Shown piece by piece: positions 1 to 7,376 of a stretch of DNA of 64,000 nucleotides (the first letter of the stretch is position 1; each line of letters starts with the position of its first letter). A model generated the notes under the pieces. That model did no database searches. It was given only the letters and a program-made list of their open reading frames with translations, and was not told the origin of the DNA. Made by a program: the position numbers and the translations under genes. Source of the stretch: DASSUW01 sp963844405 (GTDB lineage: Bacteria; Actinomycetota; Thermoleophilia; Solirubrobacterales; Solirubrobacteraceae). The stretch spans positions 620,001-684,000 of the forward strand of contig CAWJNZ010000012.1 in assembly GCA_963844405.1 (NCBI GenBank). Direction: 5' to 3'.

Positions 1-897
1 TGAGCGTGCCCTGCATCCGGTAGCTCGTCCACGGCTCGATCTCCGCCCCATCAGCACCTCGCCGCGGTCGGTCTGCGAGATGTAGACGTGCATCTGCGAG
101 GAGACGATCACGACGTCGAGGAACGGCTTCAGCGGCTCGGTGACGAGCGCCTGGAGGATGTGGGTCGTGATCGGCAGGCGCACGCCGGCCATCTGCGCGA
201 TCAGCGAGCTCCAGCCGGCCGTGCAGTTGAGCACGACGCCCGCGCGCACCCGCCCGCGGTTCGTCAGCACACCGGTCACGCGCCCGTTCGACCGCTCGAT
301 CCCCGTCACCTCGGTGTAGGGGTGGATCTCCGCGCCCCCGCGGTCGGCCCCCCGCGCCAGGCCCCAGACGACGGCGTCGTGGCGGATCACGCCGCCGGGC
401 GGGTGGTAGAGCGCGCCGAAGATCGGATAGACGGCACCGGGGTTGCCGACCTGCATCGTGGGCGCGAGCCGCTTGACCTCCTCGGGCCCGATCAGCCGCG
501 AGTCGATCCCGTGCAGCCGGTTGACCTCCGCGCGGTTGGCCATCACGAACATCGCGCGGTCCGAGTGCGCGAGCGTCAGGTGGCCGTTCTGGGAGAACAG
601 CAGGTTGAAGTCGAGCTCCGCGCCGAGGCCCTCGTACAGCTTCACCGACGCGTCGTAGAAGCGGGCACCCTCGGGCGTCTTGTAGTTCGACCGCAGGATC
701 GTCGTGTTGCGCCCCGCCGCGCCCGAGCCGATGTAGCTCTTCTCGAGGACGGCGACATCGCCGATCCCGTGGTCGCGGGCGAGGTAGTAGGCGGTCGCCA
801 GGCCGTGCGAGCCGCCGCCGACGATCACGACGTCGTAGGCGTCCTCGAGCTCGCCGCGCCGGCGCCACATGCGCCGCGTGCGGAACAGGTCACGCAT
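1..897 (-). CDS. soxB: Sarcosine oxidase/N-methylglutamate dehydrogenase beta-type subunit (3' end outside the window)
   Basis: Flavoprotein subunit of the heterotetrameric sarcosine oxidase family, which oxidatively removes an N-methyl group. The ATG at 897 gives MRDLFRTRRMWRRRGELEDA, followed by a dinucleotide-binding motif VIVGGGSHGLATAYYLA (about residues 24-41) and a family-typical segment containing GSGAAGRNTTILRSNY, where FAD is bound in this family. The start overlaps the end of soxG by 8 bases, so it is the last visible gene of a coupled operon. The reading frame appears to break near position 47: upstream of it the protein matches the family, whereas the final 15 or so codons only make family sense (an EIEPWTSYRMQ-like stretch) in another frame, at a run of four C. 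The gene continues beyond the left edge. Given the mgsABC neighbours, it may be MgdA of N-methylglutamate dehydrogenase rather than a true sarcosine oxidase. Confidence 0.9.
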   Translation of the reverse strand, partial: MRDLFRTRRMWRRRGELEDAYDVVIVGGGSHGLATAYYLARDHGIGDVAVLEKSYIGSGAAGRNTTILRSNYKTPEGARFYDASVKLYEGLGAELDFNLLFSQNGHLTLAHSDRAMFVMANRAEVNRLHGIDSRLIGPEEVKRLAPTMQVGNPGAVYPIFGALYHPPGGVIRHDAVVWGLARGADRGGAEIHPYTEVTGIERSNGRVTGVLTNRGRVRAGVVLNCTAGWSSLIAQMAGVRLPITTHILQALVTEPLKPFLDVVIVSSQMHVYISQTDRGEVLMGRRSSRGRATGCRARS

Positions 898-1453
898 CGG
901 CGCCCACCGGCCCTCCGCCGAGCCGCTCGGCGGCGTCGGCCACGACCGTCCACATGTACTGGCCGAGCGCCGCGCCGAACAGCATCAGATAGCGGTCCTC
1001 GCCCTCGCGCAGGACCGCGCCCGCCGTGCGCGCGACCGAGCCCGGCCGGAAGGCGCCGACGGGCGTGACGTGGGGGCGCAGGTCGAGCGCCGTGAAGCGC
1101 GCGAACAGCTCGCGGGCGCGCGGGCCGAGGATCCGCAGCGCGGCGTACGCGCACGTGACGTCGATGCCGTCGACGCGCTCGCCGAGCACGAGCGCGCGCT
1201 CCGCCGTGTACGGACACCACCACGCGCTTCCCGCTCGCGTCGCCCGTCCGGGCTCGAAGCGGCCGTACACCTCCACCTTGGCGAGGTGCGACATGTCGGC
1301 GAAGCCGACCGGCCGGTCGTCCTCGCCCGGGAATGCGACCGCGACGTTCCACCCGTCGCGGAGCTCGAGCCGCGCGCCGGCCGCCACCGCCTGCCGCTCC
1401 ATCGGGCTGCGCGCGACGACCTGCGGGGACGGCGACAGGAAGTCGAGGCTCAC
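890..1453 (-). CDS. soxG: Sarcosine oxidase/N-methylglutamate dehydrogenase gamma-type subunit
   Basis: Small folate-binding-fold subunit of the heterotetrameric enzyme, 187 residues, which is the usual size. I chose the GTG at 1453 because it overlaps the soxA stop (GTGA) and gives the N-terminus VSLDFLSPSPQVVARSPMER. Recognisable SoxG features are the LELRDGWNVAVAF strand, the FADMSHLAKVEVYG segment, and the C-terminal DRYLMLFGAALGQYMWTVV. The 3' end overlaps the soxB start by 8 bases. Its role in the family is assembly with the GCV-T-like part of SoxA; it is not catalytic by itself. No damage is visible in this gene, unlike its neighbours. Confidence 0.88.
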   Translation of the reverse strand: MSLDFLSPSPQVVARSPMERQAVAAGARLELRDGWNVAVAFPGEDDRPVGFADMSHLAKVEVYGRFEPGRATRAGSAWWCPYTAERALVLGERVDGIDVTCAYAALRILGPRARELFARFTALDLRPHVTPVGAFRPGSVARTAGAVLREGEDRYLMLFGAALGQYMWTVVADAAERLGGGPVGADA

Positions 1454-4077
1454 GAGCGCAGCACCTCGCCGTCGGGGTCGTAGAACGGCCGCGTCACGAC
1501 CTCGGCCTCGAGGGAGCGGCCGTTGTCGGAGATCGTGATCCGCTGCCCGTCGGCGGCCAACGCCCCCGGCACCCACGCCATGCCGATCACGCGGCCGAGC
1601 TGGGGCGAGTGACGCGGGAGCTCGTGACCTGGCCGGCCGGGAGCACGACGGCGCCCTCCGTCGGCACGTGGCCGTTCTCGACGGTGAAGCCGACGAGCGC
1701 GGTCTCGAGCGGCCGGCCGGCGAAGCGCTCGAGCGCCCAGCGGCCGATGAAGTCCTGCTCCTTGTCGAGCTTGACGACCCACGGCATCGCGGCGCCGAAG
1801 GGGTTCGACTCCGAGTCGGTGTCCTGCCCGACGAGGATGTGCAGCTTCTGCAGCCGCAGGATGCGCTGCGGCTCGAGGCCGAACGGCCTCGCGCCGGCCT
1901 CGAGCAGCGTGTCCCACAGCGCCTCGCCGTGCGCGGCGGGGAAGTGCAGCTCGTAGCCGACCTCGCCGACGAAGCCGATGCGCAGGATCAGGCACGGCAC
2001 GCCGGCGACCTCCGCGCGCTTGCCGTCGAGGTACGCGAACGCCTCGGGCGAGCAGTCCAGGTCGCAGAGGGAGCCCATGATCTCCCGCGCGCGCGGGCCG
2101 GCCAGGTTGACCGCGCTCAGCCCCTGGGTGACGTCGGTCAGGTGCACGTCGAGGCGCCAGTCGGCCAGCCACCAGGCGAACCACTCGTACATCGCGCCGG
2201 CGCCGCTCGACGTCGTCGTGACGTAGAACGTGTCCTCGTCCAGGCGGCAGACCGTGCCGTCGTCGACGATGCGGCCGGCGTCGGTCGTCACGACGCCGTA
2301 GCGGATGCGGCCGGGCTCGAGGTTCGAGAGGCGGTTGGGATACAGGCGGTCGAGCAGCTCGCCGGCGTCGGGGCCGCGCACGATCAGCTTGCCGAGCGTC
2401 GACACGTCGATCAGCCCGGCCGCCGCGTGGACGGCGAGCGCCTCGCCGCGCGGGTCGCCGTAGTCGTAGGCGCGCCGCCAGTCGCCCGCCCACATGACCG
2501 TCGCGCCGAGCTCGCGGTGGCGGCCGTGGATCGACGACCGCTTCGCAGGCTCGAACGGGCGCCCGGCGAGGACGCCCATCGGCACTGCGTGCCACGGCGG
2601 GCGGGCCGTCGTCGTGCCCGGCTGCTGACCGGTCTCCACGGCCACCAGCCGGCTCGCGGCGACCTGGCACATGCGGCCCTGGCAGGGACCCATCGTCACG
2701 GTCGTGTAGCGCTTGGCCAGCTCGATCGAGTCGTAGCCCTCCGCCACGCTCACGTGGATGTCCTTGGTCGTGACGTCCTCGCACAGGCACACGAAGCACT
2801 TCTCGGCGCGCCTGGCGGGGACGACCGTCGGCGCGGCGACGCCGACGCGCGCATCGGCCCGTTCGCCGCGGCCGGCCAGCGTCCCCGAACGCCGGGCGGC
2901 CTCGAGCTCGCCGTGGCCCGCGACCTCCCCGGCCGCGAGCGCGCCGGCGCCGGCTTGGCGCAGCAGCGACGTCGCCGGGGCGCTGCCGCCTGAGACGACG
3001 AGGAGGTCGCACTCGATCTCGCCGTCGCCCAGCACGACGCTCCGCACACGGCCGCGGCCCTTGGCCTCGATGACGCGCGCGCCCGCGCGCAGGTCGGCCA
3101 CCGCGACGATCTCGACGCCCACCTCGCGCAGCGTCTGTGCCGCGTCGAGCCCGCGGTCGTCGACCGTGACCACGACGGCGCGCCGGCCGGGGGAGACGCC
3201 GTACAGCGCAGCCAGCCGCAGCGCGCCGCCCGACAGCATCACGCCGGGGAGGTCGTTGCCCGCGAACAGGAGCGGCTGCTCGATCGCGCCGGACGCGATC
3301 GACGTGCCGCTCGGCCCGGATCTGGTGCAGCGTGTCGCCCTGCCAGACCGGGACCAGGCCGTCGAAGAACCCCAGCGCCGGGGCGTTCGCCAGCAGCTCG
3401 ACGCCCGCCTCGCGCGCGCGCCGCGCGAGCGAGCGCGCCTCCTCGTGGCCGCCCTCGGCCAGCAGCCGCCCGCCGGGCTCGGGACCCTCGTCGGCCAGGA
3501 CGACGTCCAAGCCCTGCTCGGCGGCGGCGATGGCGGCGCTCAGCCCGGCCGCGCCGCCGCCGACGACCAGCACGTCGGCGTGGCGGCGGCGGTACTCGGT
3601 CACCCACTCGCGCTCCGGTCGCGGCGCGGGCGCGCGGCCCAGCCCGGCGGCGTGGCGCAGCACCTTCTCGTACAGGGGCCACAGGCGCCGGGGCCGGATG
3701 AACGTCTTGTAGTAGAAGCCGGGCGGCGTGAACGGGCGGCCGACGAGGTCGGTGGCGCGCATCGCGTCGAAGTCGAGCGACGGCACGGCGTTCATGTGCT
3801 CGACGCGCATCCCGTCGCGAACCGGCTCCGTGCACGCGCGCACCCCGGGCGCGCCGTCGACCTGCACGAGGCAGTTGGGGCACTGCCCGGCGCAGCACAG
3901 CAGCCCGCGCGGCCGGTGGTACTTGAAGCTGCGCGAGAAGGTCCGCCGCCCCTCGGCGAACAGCGCCGACCCGATCGTGTCGCCCGCGAACGCGCGCACC
4001 GGCTTGCCGTCGAACTCGAACCGGACCTCGACGGCCCGGTCGATCCGCTCGCCGGGCTGCTCCGCCAGGCGCGTCAT
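1450..4077 (-). CDS. soxA: Sarcosine oxidase/N-methylglutamate dehydrogenase alpha-type subunit (two frame breaks)
   Basis: Large subunit of the heterotetramer. The ATG at 4077 overlaps the soxD stop (ATGA). In order it has an N-terminal ferredoxin-like domain with cysteines in CCAGQCPNC, an FAD/NAD-binding motif DVLVVGGGAAGLSAA (about residues 140-155), a BFD-like cysteine cluster CFVCLCEDVTTKDI, and a C-terminal aminomethyltransferase (GCV-T) domain containing LIDVSTLGKLIVRGPDAGEL and NPFGAAMPWVVKLDK. The frame changes near 3300 (an apparent extra base just before IASGAIEQPLLFAGN) and near 1612 (an apparent missing base before SPQLGRVIGMAWVPG). The protein is complete, about 875 codons, if both are corrected. 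I treat them as probable sequence errors because homology continues without loss across each. The family transfers the released one-carbon unit to tetrahydrofolate here. Confidence 0.88.
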   Translation of the reverse strand: MTRLAEQPGERIDRAVEVRFEFDGKPVRAFAGDTIGSALFAEGRRTFSRSFKYHRPRGLLCCAGQCPNCLVQVDGAPGVRACTEPVRDGMRVEHMNAVPSLDFDAMRATDLVGRPFTPPGFYYKTFIRPRRLWPLYEKVLRHAAGLGRAPAPRPEREWVTEYRRRHADVLVVGGGAAGLSAAIAAAEQGLDVVLADEGPEPGGRLLAEGGHEEARSLARRAREAGVELLANAPALGFFDGLVPVWQGDTLHQIRAERHVDRVRRDRAAAPVRGQRPPRRDAVGRRAAAGCAVRRLPRPARRRGHGRRPRARRGTDAARGGRRDRRGGRPARGRARHRGQGPRPCAERRAGRRRDRVRPPRRLRRQRPGDVAAAPSRRRRARGRGGRGPRRARGRPAFGDAGRPRRTGRCARRRRRADGRPRQARREVLRVPVRGRHDQGHPRERGGGLRLDRAGQALHDRDDGSLPGPHVPGRREPAGGRGDRSAAGHDDGPPAVARSADGRPRRAPVRACEAVVDPRPPPRARRDGHVGGRLAARLRLRRPARRGARRPRGGRADRRVDARQADRARPRRRRAARPPVSQPPLEPRARPHPLRRRDDRRRPHRRRRHGLPPGRGHVLRHDDVERRRRDVRVVRLVAGRLAPRRAPDRRHPGAERGQPGRPARAGDHGLPLRPGLLARGVRVPRRQARGGRRRAVPDPAHRLRRRGRLRAALPRRARRGAVGHAARGRREAVRPRAAAHPAAAEAAHPRRAGHRLGVEPLRRRDAVGRQARQGAGLHRPLGARALRRPAARDRARRLHRRERPRADGGRRRAPGRPGHELPRHSPQLGRVIGMAWVPGALAADGQRITISDNGRSLEAEVVTRPFYDPDGEVLRS

Positions 4078-4325
4078 CCCGGCAGCTCCGTCAGCAGGAA
4101 CTCGTTCGTGCGCGTGTCGCGTTCGGCGACGAACCACGCGCCGCAGCCCGAGCGGTGGAACCACCACTCGCGCTGCACGCCGGCGACGTTGTCGCGGAAG
4201 TAGTTGTAGGCGGCGAGCTCGCGGTCGGTCGGGGCCGTCCGGGGCCGCGGCGTCACCTCGCCGCCGAAGCTGAAGTCGGTGCTCTCCCTCGGCCCGCAGT
4301 TCGGGCATCTGACGACGAAGGACAC
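4074..4325 (-). CDS. soxD: Sarcosine oxidase/N-methylglutamate dehydrogenase delta-type subunit
   Basis: Small zinc-binding subunit of 83 residues, a typical SoxD length. The GTG at 4325 starts 2 bases after the mgsC stop and yields VSFVVRCPNCGPRESTDFSF. The CPNC pair near the start, together with a later histidine and cysteine (FHRSGCGAWF), matches the family's single zinc site. YNYFRDNVAGVQREWWFH is the family's conserved core. The stop overlaps the soxA start. The order mgsC-soxD-soxA-soxG-soxB differs from the textbook soxBDAG order, but all four subunits are present. Confidence 0.9.
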   Translation of the reverse strand: MSFVVRCPNCGPRESTDFSFGGEVTPRPRTAPTDRELAAYNYFRDNVAGVQREWWFHRSGCGAWFVAERDTRTNEFLLTELPG

Positions 4326-4327
4326 GC

Positions 4328-5632
4328 TCAACCGCCGGGGATCCAGCTCGTGCCGGCGAGCGGCACGCGGGCCATCGCGGCGGCCTCGACCGTCAGCGCG
4401 ACCAGGTCCTCGGGCTCGAGGTTGTGGACGTGCGACTTCCCGCACGCGCGCGCGAGCGTCTGCGTCTCGAGCACCATCGTGCGCAGGTAGTTGGCCAGCC
4501 GCCGGCCGCCGAGCTCGGGGTCGAAGCGCGCGGCCAGCTCGTCGTCCTGCGTGGAGATGCCGGCGGGGTCGCGGCCCTCGTGCCAGTCGTCGTAGAAGCC
4601 GGGCGCCGTGCCGATCGCCGCGTACTCGTCGGCCAGCGAGGGCGCGTTGTCGCCGAGCGCGATCAGCGCCGCGACCCCGATCGACACGGCGTCGGCCCCC
4701 AGCGCGAGCGCCTTGGCCACGTCGGCGCCGGTGCGGATCCCGCCCGACAGCACGAGCTGCACCTCGCGGTGCAGCCCGAGGTCCTGCAGCGCCTCGACGG
4801 CGGGGCGGATCGCGGCGAGCGTCGGGATCCCGGCGTGCTCGATGAACACCTCCTGCGTGGCCGCGGTGCCGCCCTGCATGCCGTCGAGCACGACGACGTC
4901 GGCGCCCGACTTGACGGCGAGCGCCACGTCGAAGTACGGCCGCGAGGCGCCGATCTTCACGAAGATCGGCTTCTTCCAGTCGGTGATCTCGCGCAGCTCG
5001 CCGATCTTGATCTCGAGGTCGTCGGGACCGGTCCAGTCCGGATGGCGGCACGCGCTGCGCTGGTCGACGCCCTCCGGCAGGTCGCGCATCTCCGCCACGC
5101 GCGCGGAGATCTTGTGGCCGAGCAGGATCCCGCCGCCGCCCGGCTTCGCGCCCTGGCCGATGACGATCTCGATCGCGTCCGCGGCGCGCAGGTCGTCGGG
5201 GTTCATCCCGTAGCGCGACGGCAGGAGCTGGTAGACGAGCGTGCGCGAATGACGGCGCTCCTCCGGCGTCATCCCGCCGTCGCCGGTCGTCGTGCTCGTC
5301 CCTACTGCGGTCGCGCCGCGCCCGAGCGCCTCCTTGGCCGGTGCCGACAGCGCGCCGAAGCTCATGCCCGCGATCGTGATCGGGATCTCCAGGTGGAGCG
5401 GCTCCGCGCCGTGACGCCCGCCCAGCGTCACGTCGGTGTCGCAGCGCTCGCGGTAGCCCTCGAGCGGGTAGCGCGAGACGCTCGCGCCCAGGAACACCAG
5501 ATCGTCGAAGTGCGGCAGCGCGCGCTTGGCCCCGAAGCCGCGGATGTCGTAGACGCCCTCGCGCGCCGCGCGCTGGATCTCGTGGATGACCCGGCGGTCA
5601 TAGAGCGCCGATTCGCGGAGACCCCAGTCCAT
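4328..5632 (-). CDS. mgsC: FMN-binding glutamate synthase-like subunit (MgsC/GlxD family)
   Basis: A 434-residue TIM-barrel protein of the glutamate synthase central/FMN domain family. The ATG at 5632 overlaps the mgsB stop. Typical stretches are ITIAGMSFGALSAPAKEAL, the substrate/FMN segment TTTGDGGMTPEERRHS, the glycine-rich IGQGAKPGGGGILLGHKIS, DVVVLDGMQGGTAATQEV, and the phosphate-binding LVLSGGIRTGADVAKALALG. In N-methylglutamate synthase this subunit joins the amino donor to 2-oxoglutarate, with MgsA supplying the amidotransferase and MgsB the GXGXG domain. Standard glutamate synthase would be one large polypeptide, so the three-way split points to MgsABC/GlxBCD. Confidence 0.88.
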   Translation of the reverse strand: MDWGLRESALYDRRVIHEIQRAAREGVYDIRGFGAKRALPHFDDLVFLGASVSRYPLEGYRERCDTDVTLGGRHGAEPLHLEIPITIAGMSFGALSAPAKEALGRGATAVGTSTTTGDGGMTPEERRHSRTLVYQLLPSRYGMNPDDLRAADAIEIVIGQGAKPGGGGILLGHKISARVAEMRDLPEGVDQRSACRHPDWTGPDDLEIKIGELREITDWKKPIFVKIGASRPYFDVALAVKSGADVVVLDGMQGGTAATQEVFIEHAGIPTLAAIRPAVEALQDLGLHREVQLVLSGGIRTGADVAKALALGADAVSIGVAALIALGDNAPSLADEYAAIGTAPGFYDDWHEGRDPAGISTQDDELAARFDPELGGRRLANYLRTMVLETQTLARACGKSHVHNLEPEDLVALTVEAAAMARVPLAGTSWIPGG

Positions 5633-6345
5633 CAGTACGACCCGGCGTTGTCCGGATGGAAGTTGTAGAGCTGCCTCGCGGACCCGTAGCGGCGGAACTC
5701 GGAGGGATCGCAGCCGTCGACGCCGGCGCGCTCGAGCAGCGCGGCGAGCTGCTCGACGTGCTCGGCGCGCAGCTCCTTCTCGACGCAGTCGGCGCCGAGG
5801 CTCTCGACCGCTCCGCGGACGTAGACGCGCGCCTCGTAGATGGAGTCGCCGAGCGCGGCGCCGGCGTCGCCGCACACGACGAGGCAGCCCTTCTGCGCCA
5901 TGAAGCCGGCCATGTGCCCGACGGAGCCGCGGACGACGATCTCGATGCCCTTCATCGAGATGCCGCAGCGGGCCGCTGCGTGTCCCCGTATACACAGCAG
6001 CCCGCCGCGACCCGTCGCACCGGCCGACTGGCTGGCGTTGCCGTCGACCACGACGGCCCCCGACATCATGTTCTCCGCGACGCCCGTGCCGCAGTTGCCG
6101 TGCACGCGGACGGTGGCGAGCTTGTTCATGCCGGCCGCGTAGTAGCCGACGTGGCCGTCGATGTCGACCTCGATCCGCGCGTCGATCCCCGCCGCCACCG
6201 CGTGCGCCCCGCGCGGGTTGACCACGTGCCAGTGGTGCGGGCCGTCGTCGCCGACGGCGTGCAGCGCGGCGTTGAGCTCGCGCAGCGGGGTGACCGCCAG
6301 GTCGACGAGCTTGCTCTCGACGCCGCGCTCCACCGTCGAGGACAT
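5632..6345 (-). CDS. mgsB: GXGXG-domain glutamate synthase-like subunit (MgsB/GlxC family)
   Basis: A 237-residue right-handed beta-helix protein corresponding to the C-terminal GXGXG domain of glutamate synthase. The ATG at 6345 overlaps the mgsA stop, and its own stop overlaps the mgsC start. Repeating Gly-rich turns are visible: HGNCGTGVAENMMSGAVVV, GATGRGGLLCIRGHAAARCG and RGSVGHMAGFMAQKGCLVVC. The domain has a structural role in the synthase. No frame damage is seen. Four-base overlaps at both ends imply translational coupling and a fixed stoichiometry with mgsA and mgsC. Confidence 0.87.
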   Translation of the reverse strand: MSSTVERGVESKLVDLAVTPLRELNAALHAVGDDGPHHWHVVNPRGAHAVAAGIDARIEVDIDGHVGYYAAGMNKLATVRVHGNCGTGVAENMMSGAVVVDGNASQSAGATGRGGLLCIRGHAAARCGISMKGIEIVVRGSVGHMAGFMAQKGCLVVCGDAGAALGDSIYEARVYVRGAVESLGADCVEKELRAEHVEQLAALLERAGVDGCDPSEFRRYGSARQLYNFHPDNAGSY

Positions 6346-7247
6346 CAGACGGGCGCCCGGTCCCAGCTGTACACGCGGCCCGGCTCCGGCTCCCACTGGA
6401 CGGCGTCCTCGGCGCCCGGCAGGACCGCGATCGCGCGGTACTCGGACGCCATCGCCACCCAGTCGTCCGTCTCCGCCATGACCGCCGGCTTGCACGCGAT
6501 CGGGTCGCGCAGCACGGCGAAGCCGTCGATCGTGCCGACGGCGAACGTGTAGAAGCCGTCGAGGGCGTCCAGGCAGCCTTCGAGCGCCGCCTCGAGCGAC
6601 GCCCCCTCGCGCAGCCGCCAGGTCAGGTAGCCGGCGGCGACCTCGGTGTCGTTGTCGGTCTGGAACGCGATGCCCTCGGCGCGCAGGCGGCGGCGCAGGT
6701 CGTTGTGGTTGGACAGCGAGCCGTTGTGCACCAGGCACAGGTCCAGGCCGGTCGAGAACGGGTGCGAATGCTCCGTCGTGACCCGGCTCTCGGTGGCCAT
6801 CCGCGTATGGCCGAGGGCGTGGCTGCCCTGCATGTCGGCGAGCGCGAAGCGCTCGATGAACTCCCGCGGGGGCCCCGCCTCCTTGTACGTCTCGATCACC
6901 TGGCCGGCGCTCATCACGCGCAGGCCGGGCCGGCGGGAGGCAAGCCAGTCCTCGGCGGCGACGGCGTCGGTGTCGACGCGGATCACGGCATGGCTGCCGC
7001 GGCGCTGCGGCTCGCCGGCGCCAAACGCGTCCGCGAGCGCCGCGCTGACCGCCTCCCAGTCCTCGGCCGGGTCGGCGGAGTGGAGCGACACCTTGCAGGA
7101 GCCTGCCGGCGCCGGGTCGCGGTAGACCGCGATGCCCGCGCTGTCCGGGCCCCGGTCGCTCAGCTGGAGCAGCATCTCACCGAGGTGGTGACCGAGCCTC
7201 TCGCTCACCGCCGGCGACTTGGAGAAGAGTCCTGCAATTCCACACAC
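6345..7247 (-). CDS. mgsA: Class II glutamine amidotransferase subunit (MgsA/GlxB family)
   Basis: An Ntn-type glutamine (or gamma-glutamylmethylamide) amidotransferase of 300 residues and the first gene of the operon. The GTG at 7247 is chosen because the next codon is Cys (V-C-G-I-A-G-L-F), which becomes the N-terminal nucleophile after Met removal, and a GAGG lies just upstream. The family motifs RGPDSAGIAVY, ALGHTRMATESRVTTEHSHP and LCLVHNGSLSNHNDLRR are intact. In the methylamine pathway this type of subunit releases methylamine from gamma-glutamylmethylamide within the synthase complex. It shares a 129-bp intergenic region with the divergent glnT, so the two are probably co-regulated. 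Confidence 0.87.
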   Translation of the reverse strand: MCGIAGLFSKSPAVSERLGHHLGEMLLQLSDRGPDSAGIAVYRDPAPAGSCKVSLHSADPAEDWEAVSAALADAFGAGEPQRRGSHAVIRVDTDAVAAEDWLASRRPGLRVMSAGQVIETYKEAGPPREFIERFALADMQGSHALGHTRMATESRVTTEHSHPFSTGLDLCLVHNGSLSNHNDLRRRLRAEGIAFQTDNDTEVAAGYLTWRLREGASLEAALEGCLDALDGFYTFAVGTIDGFAVLRDPIACKPAVMAETDDWVAMASEYRAIAVLPGAEDAVQWEPEPGRVYSWDRAPV

Positions 7248-7376
7248 GGGAGCCTCGGCGCGAGTGTAAGTCGGCCGCCGGGCGCCGCCCAATGGGTGCG
7301 GTGGGAACAATTCACCTCGGCGGTATGTACGGTTTCCACATTGGCGGGCGCGCCGCCAGCGGTTACGTTTGCCGGC
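7248..7376. promoter_or_regulatory. Divergent promoter region between mgsA and glnT, with a 17-bp palindrome
   Basis: The 129 bases between the two start codons must hold both promoters. The most symmetric sequence is TGGCGG-GCGCG-CCGCCA at 7342-7358, ending 18 bases before the glnT ATG. It could be an operator or a leader hairpin near the ribosome-binding region; glnT has no obvious Shine-Dalgarno. No convincing -35/-10 pair stands out in this GC-rich stretch. Confidence 0.4.

Noticed and set aside
88..1068. Long plus-strand open frame opposite soxB/soxG
   Set aside because: It is an Arg/Ala-rich shadow of the minus-strand genes, with no domain, ribosome site or codon pattern of its own.
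1450..4077. Programmed frameshifting in soxA
   Set aside because: No slippery heptamer or following structure is seen at 3300 or 1612, and similar breaks occur in unrelated genes of the window.
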